Source: Phytophthora colocasiae (Eukaryota > Oomycota > Peronosporomycetes > Peronosporales > Peronosporaceae). From it: DNA of 64,000 bases. Location of the stretch: NCBI GenBank assembly GCA_018806915.1, contig JAGKQI010000040.1:1116001-1180000 (forward strand), in the 5' to 3' direction. Positions 60,586 through 64,000 of this stretch are shown in pieces (position 1 is the first letter of the stretch; the number at the start of each line of letters is the position of its first letter). The position numbers and the translations under genes were made by a program. The notes under the pieces are model-generated. The model worked only from the letters and a program-made list of their open reading frames with translations. It was not told the DNA's origin and made no database searches.

Positions 60586-62456
60586 TTACCTACGACCAGT
60601 GTGGAACTTGTACAGGATAAAAGTGAAAATGATCTCCAACCCGATCGCATAACATGCGAGGATGATCATATTCTCCGCCGTGTCCACGTTCTCCAGGTTT
60701 AGTCGGACTAAAATGGCCTTGGCCGATGGGGTATCCACGTGAATGAAGTGTTCGTACACGAATGACTTGAACGAGTACGTGTGAAAGGCGAGGTAGTACG
60801 CCCAGATCCAGTAGTCCGGGATGGTTTCCTTGGGTACCATGAACCCTTCACAAAGCATAAACATCCCATAGATTCCAGCCCCCAACGCGATACCGATGAT
60901 ATAGTGAGGGACAGCAGCACCGATGACGTGCATCAATGACTCAGCTACTACCAATGATAGGAAGAGATTGAGTAGGAAGTAGCCGAATCCATGAAGACCT
61001 GAGAGTAGAACCACCAGTAGTGTCGATACCAGAGCAATGAGGAAAATACCCGGTAGAGTAGCGATAAAATTGGATAACGCAAAGCTGAAGACGTTGAGAC
61101 CGCTATTCGCTCGTTCTCGTAAGAAAACAGCACGTTGTTCAATGAAGAAAGGTAGAACCGCTACCGACATGAACACCAGGAAAGCCTGCACGTAGAAGAG
61201 TAGAGGCACCATGTCTTCTTCCGAGATGTCGTCGTTAGTGGAGAGGTACATGGTACCGACCATGAAGGCCAACATCGTGTACATGGCAAGCCTCACCCAG
61301 TAGATTCCAGGATTTCGTACATTGTTGAGTGAATTCCTCTGCATTAGCACCACAAACTGGCGAAAAGCTGACGGTGGAACTGGAACGACTGGTACTGCAT
61401 TGCTTACACTTGCAGCGTCGTTCTCAATGGTTTGAGCTACTGGTTGCTTATGTTGATTGAATTTCTGTTCTCAAGCCGAATCTCCAAAGTTTGTTGACCA
61501 GATTGTGCCTCATTGGCGACGGCTCGTTTTGATGCCAGCTTCGCGTGGCCTTTCAAGTCCGAATTCGATATGAGTCAGCCACAAGAGTATCCAGAAGCCG
61601 AGAAATGGTCGAGAATTTGAGTGCGAGGACCGAAATACACCGTTTCACCTGCAGTGAGGATCACCACGTTCGAGAACATCTCGTACACTAACGACGAAGG
61701 CTGATGGATGGTGCAGATCACCGTCTTCTTCTCTTTACACAGTCTTGATACGAACTGCATGACGTTGTGGGTAGAAGCCGAGTCTAAGCCTGAAGTCGGC
61801 TCATCTAGAAGCAGGATCGACGGATCCGATAGCAGTTCAATGGCGATACTTAACCGTCTCTTTTGACCGCCAGAGATCCCCTTCCGGAAGATATCACCGA
61901 CCAAAGTGTGTTCACAAACACGTAGACCCATTTCATCGATAACCGTCTGCACCCGTTCTACTATGGTTTGATGCTTGATGAAGCTCGGTAGACTGAGTCT
62001 CGCTGCCATCTCTAGTGTCTCCAGTACAGTGAAGGATCCTAAAAGCGAATCCTCTTGAGCTACGTAACTCGTAACAGCTCGGAACGTTTTGACATTGCGG
62101 GTGTCACCATTGAGGTGAATGTCCCCTTGAATCGTCCCCGAACTGATCCGATCAGCGAGGATATCGAGCAACGTGGTCTTGCCACACCCAGAAGGACCCA
62201 TTACAGCGGTGAGCTCACCAGGAGCACAACGTCCAGAGACGTTTTTCAAGATCATTTTCTTCCCGTCGGGGCAATGTGCAGTCTTCTTGACGTCCACAGT
62301 GTAACTGAGACTCTTCCAGCTGAGGGTACACGGGTTCTTGGTTAAGGAAACAGAGTCGATAGGTATTGCGAGGTCTTTGGGGTTGGTATTAGTCTTGGAG
62401 CTGGCCATCGTCTCGTACGACGTGACTGTACTGGGAGACACTGGGGTGTCCGTCAT
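60586..62456 (-). pseudogene. ABCG half-transporter 3, broken between NBD and TMD
   Basis: The NBD frame 62456-61575 (ATG at 62456) has intact Walker A, signature, Walker B and H-loop, then hits a TGA at 61575-61577. There about ten residues found in copies 1 and 2 (the C-P-x-x-x-D-P-A-E region) are lost. The linker continues in the same frame for about 45 codons and then shifts; the TMD frame is fully open from about 61440 to 60586 and ends LYKFHTGRR. One small deletion with a stop plus one frameshift thus separate two otherwise well-kept halves, which suggests recent inactivation. Separate expression of the halves cannot be excluded. Confidence 0.8.
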
Positions 62457-62479
62457 GGCTTAAGTGGGAGATTGAAGCA

Positions 62480-62493
62480 CAATTGCAAAGTGA
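62480..62493 (-). promoter_or_regulatory. Initiator-like element of ABCG copy 3
   Basis: On the minus strand TCACTTTGCAATTG matches the oomycete initiator consensus with two differences and lies 24-37 nt upstream of the ATG at 62456. Confidence 0.5.
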
Positions 62494-63283
62494 GACCTTG
62501 AGTTCTGAGTGTAGTTTCCAACAAAATTCAACGGTCTACTTTCTCTGCATGGCCGTTGGGCTGAATTTTATAGATCGGTCAAGTGCAGACGGTTGCTGAG
62601 GGTGTCAGGCATCATTTTTAACCCTGGCGTCGGCTCATAGAGTACGGAATCATTTAAAGTGTATTGCTGAGTCAGCCCTGAAGAAGCTCAAATGCTGGGC
62701 ACGTGAGGAAACGTACCACATTATGCTACATATACCCACACTTCTTAAAGAATTGTGGTCGGTGCTCAATGGCCGATCGCCTCGAGATGGTACGGGGCCA
62801 CTGGAACAATTTCGCTGTGCGATTCACCGAGACGGCCAACATGAGGGTGATCTAACCTGTGAATGTCTTCCAGGTCAGGACCTGGTCGAAGTATCTACAG
62901 CTTCTGTGGATCGGTACATTCACCAGACGCAGACGCGTTGCTTCGTGAAGCAAATCGAGTGTTGACAGCGGTTCACTATTTTGCTATGGGCAGCGGCTGG
63001 GTTTAACAATGTTCAGATTTGGCCATTCCAATGTGTCGTGGAACTTTGGAGTGGCGAGGACTTTGCTAATTTACAAGAATCAGTGCACCGATCAAGCGTA
63101 TGGCAGACGAGTGGCTCGATTGGTCTGGAGACGTACTTAAGTATATCATTTTGGCTAGGAAGTGAACATGCATTTTCACTTAGTTCGATTTAACAAACTA
63201 ACCGTTTTCACAAAAATCTTAATCACGCACTAGGAAATGAGCAGATATGAACCAACTCTGCGTTTCCACTTGAACTTAGTAGT
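62494..63283. other. Intergenic, no gene seen
   Basis: Open frames at 62723-62965 and 62981-63193 lack motifs. The sequence is AT/GC mixed without clear repeats. It separates the ABCG cluster from the alternative oxidase. Confidence 0.4.
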
Positions 63284-64000
63284 TTAGTGGTGGCTGTGGA
63301 TGAATGGGCTGACTCCCTTGTTCTGGTCCAGATCCGCGAACGTGTGGTTCACATCTCGGTGGTTGCACTCATCGGCTCGAATGCACTTGATCATATCATA
63401 AATGCTCGACTCTTCTGGTAGTTTGTAGTACGTCTGAGCAATCAATGGCGCCTTCTTCTCCTTCCACACGTCTAAATACCCATCCTCAATGTCTTTTAGC
63501 AGATACGAGTACGTCTTGACTGCTTCTTCCTCCAGATACCCCACAAAGCGGTGGCATGTCTTTGGCGAAACCAGATACGTGAGGAAAAAGCCATTGAAGA
63601 ACACGCCTTGAGCTCCAACCACGAGCGTTCGGAAGAACCAGCCTGGTTGCTTCAGGTTCATAAAGATGAGCAAATGCATCCGTTCATTCTCGGCCTCTTC
63701 CAACAGCGTGTGGATCCATCCGTAGTCGCGTTTCATGCGACGCAGCGAGCGTAAATGCCGTAACATACCACCAACCATACCAGGAACACCAGCGATAGAC
63801 TCCAAGAACAGACAGCGATGCAGCCAGTCCTTCTCCGTCATTTGACCGCCAGGTCCTCGGTATCCTGAAACCTTGTCGAATCCTACACGTAATGTCTTGA
63901 TAGCGTAGAAAGCCACACGTTCACTCATTGTGTGTACTGGGTGGTGGGTCTGTTCCATGGTGGAGATCTTGTCCAAGTCGTAGACTGCGTGATTTATCGG
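63284..64000 (-). CDS. AOX: Alternative oxidase (AOX), 5' part beyond the right edge
   Basis: The open frame runs from the TAG/TAA side at 63284 to the window edge without a stop; residues upstream of the first internal Met (INHAVYDLDKI) belong to the conserved AOX N-terminal half, so the start lies outside. All four di-iron motifs are present: CLFLESIAGVPGMVGG, AENERMHLL, GYLEEEAVKTYSYL and IRADECNHRDVNH. The enzyme oxidises ubiquinol and reduces oxygen to water at the inner mitochondrial membrane, bypassing the proton-pumping complexes. Partial, but nothing suggests inactivation. It is a paralogue of the divergent copy at 47456-48634. Confidence 0.9.
   Translation of the reverse strand, partial: PINHAVYDLDKISTMEQTHHPVHTMSERVAFYAIKTLRVGFDKVSGYRGPGGQMTEKDWLHRCLFLESIAGVPGMVGGMLRHLRSLRRMKRDYGWIHTLLEEAENERMHLLIFMNLKQPGWFFRTLVVGAQGVFFNGFFLTYLVSPKTCHRFVGYLEEEAVKTYSYLLKDIEDGYLDVWKEKKAPLIAQTYYKLPEESSIYDMIKCIRADECNHRDVNHTFADLDQNKGVSPFIHSHH

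Overview
The window looks like a piece of an oomycete nuclear genome, most probably Phytophthora or a close relative. It has Crinkler-type and RXLR-dEER effector genes, short spliceosomal introns of about 55-105 nt, a match to the oomycete initiator element, DIRS/Ngaro, Ty1/copia, piggyBac, MULE and hAT elements, and compact housekeeping genes separated by transposon-rich stretches. Species cannot be fixed from the sequence alone.

Layout. 1-9.5 kb is repeat territory: a decayed piggyBac gene with two N-terminal chromodomains, a small five-exon gene of unknown role, and a large foldback element whose 1.2-kb inverted arms carry tandem subrepeats. 9.5-21 kb holds a small P-loop gene, two broken tyrosine-recombinase (DIRS/Ngaro-like) retroelements in opposite orientation, a dead copia element with one LTR, a frameshifted acidic gene and a degenerate tRNA-Ala. 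21.3-31.3 kb holds two related Crinkler genes. The right one is intact with three header domains. The left one is split by a hAT element (8-bp target duplication) and by a MULE-like element (9-bp duplication) that carries a piece of an ABCB transporter.

31.5-52 kb is gene-rich: an RWDD3-like protein, AP-4 mu, mitochondrial ribosomal protein mS35, an RXLR effector, a six-repeat Myb/SANT-like protein, an FBXO22-like F-box/FIST protein, three tandem MAPEG genes, two copies of a 57-residue Cys-rich protein (one with an intron, one without), a divergent alternative oxidase, a HAD phosphatase and a piggyBac-derived gene without a catalytic core. 52-64 kb is a membrane-protein cluster: two intact ABCG half-transporters, one broken ABCG, three copies of a polytopic membrane protein that are all damaged (one by a precise 558-bp internal inversion), and a second, canonical alternative oxidase running off the right edge.

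Functionally, the window mixes host-interaction effectors with stress and detoxification functions (ABCG export, MAPEG, alternative oxidase) in a region reshaped by transposition, tandem duplication and small rearrangements. Exon models were derived by eye from GT-AG sites and reading frame; family calls rest on motif recognition, not on database searches.
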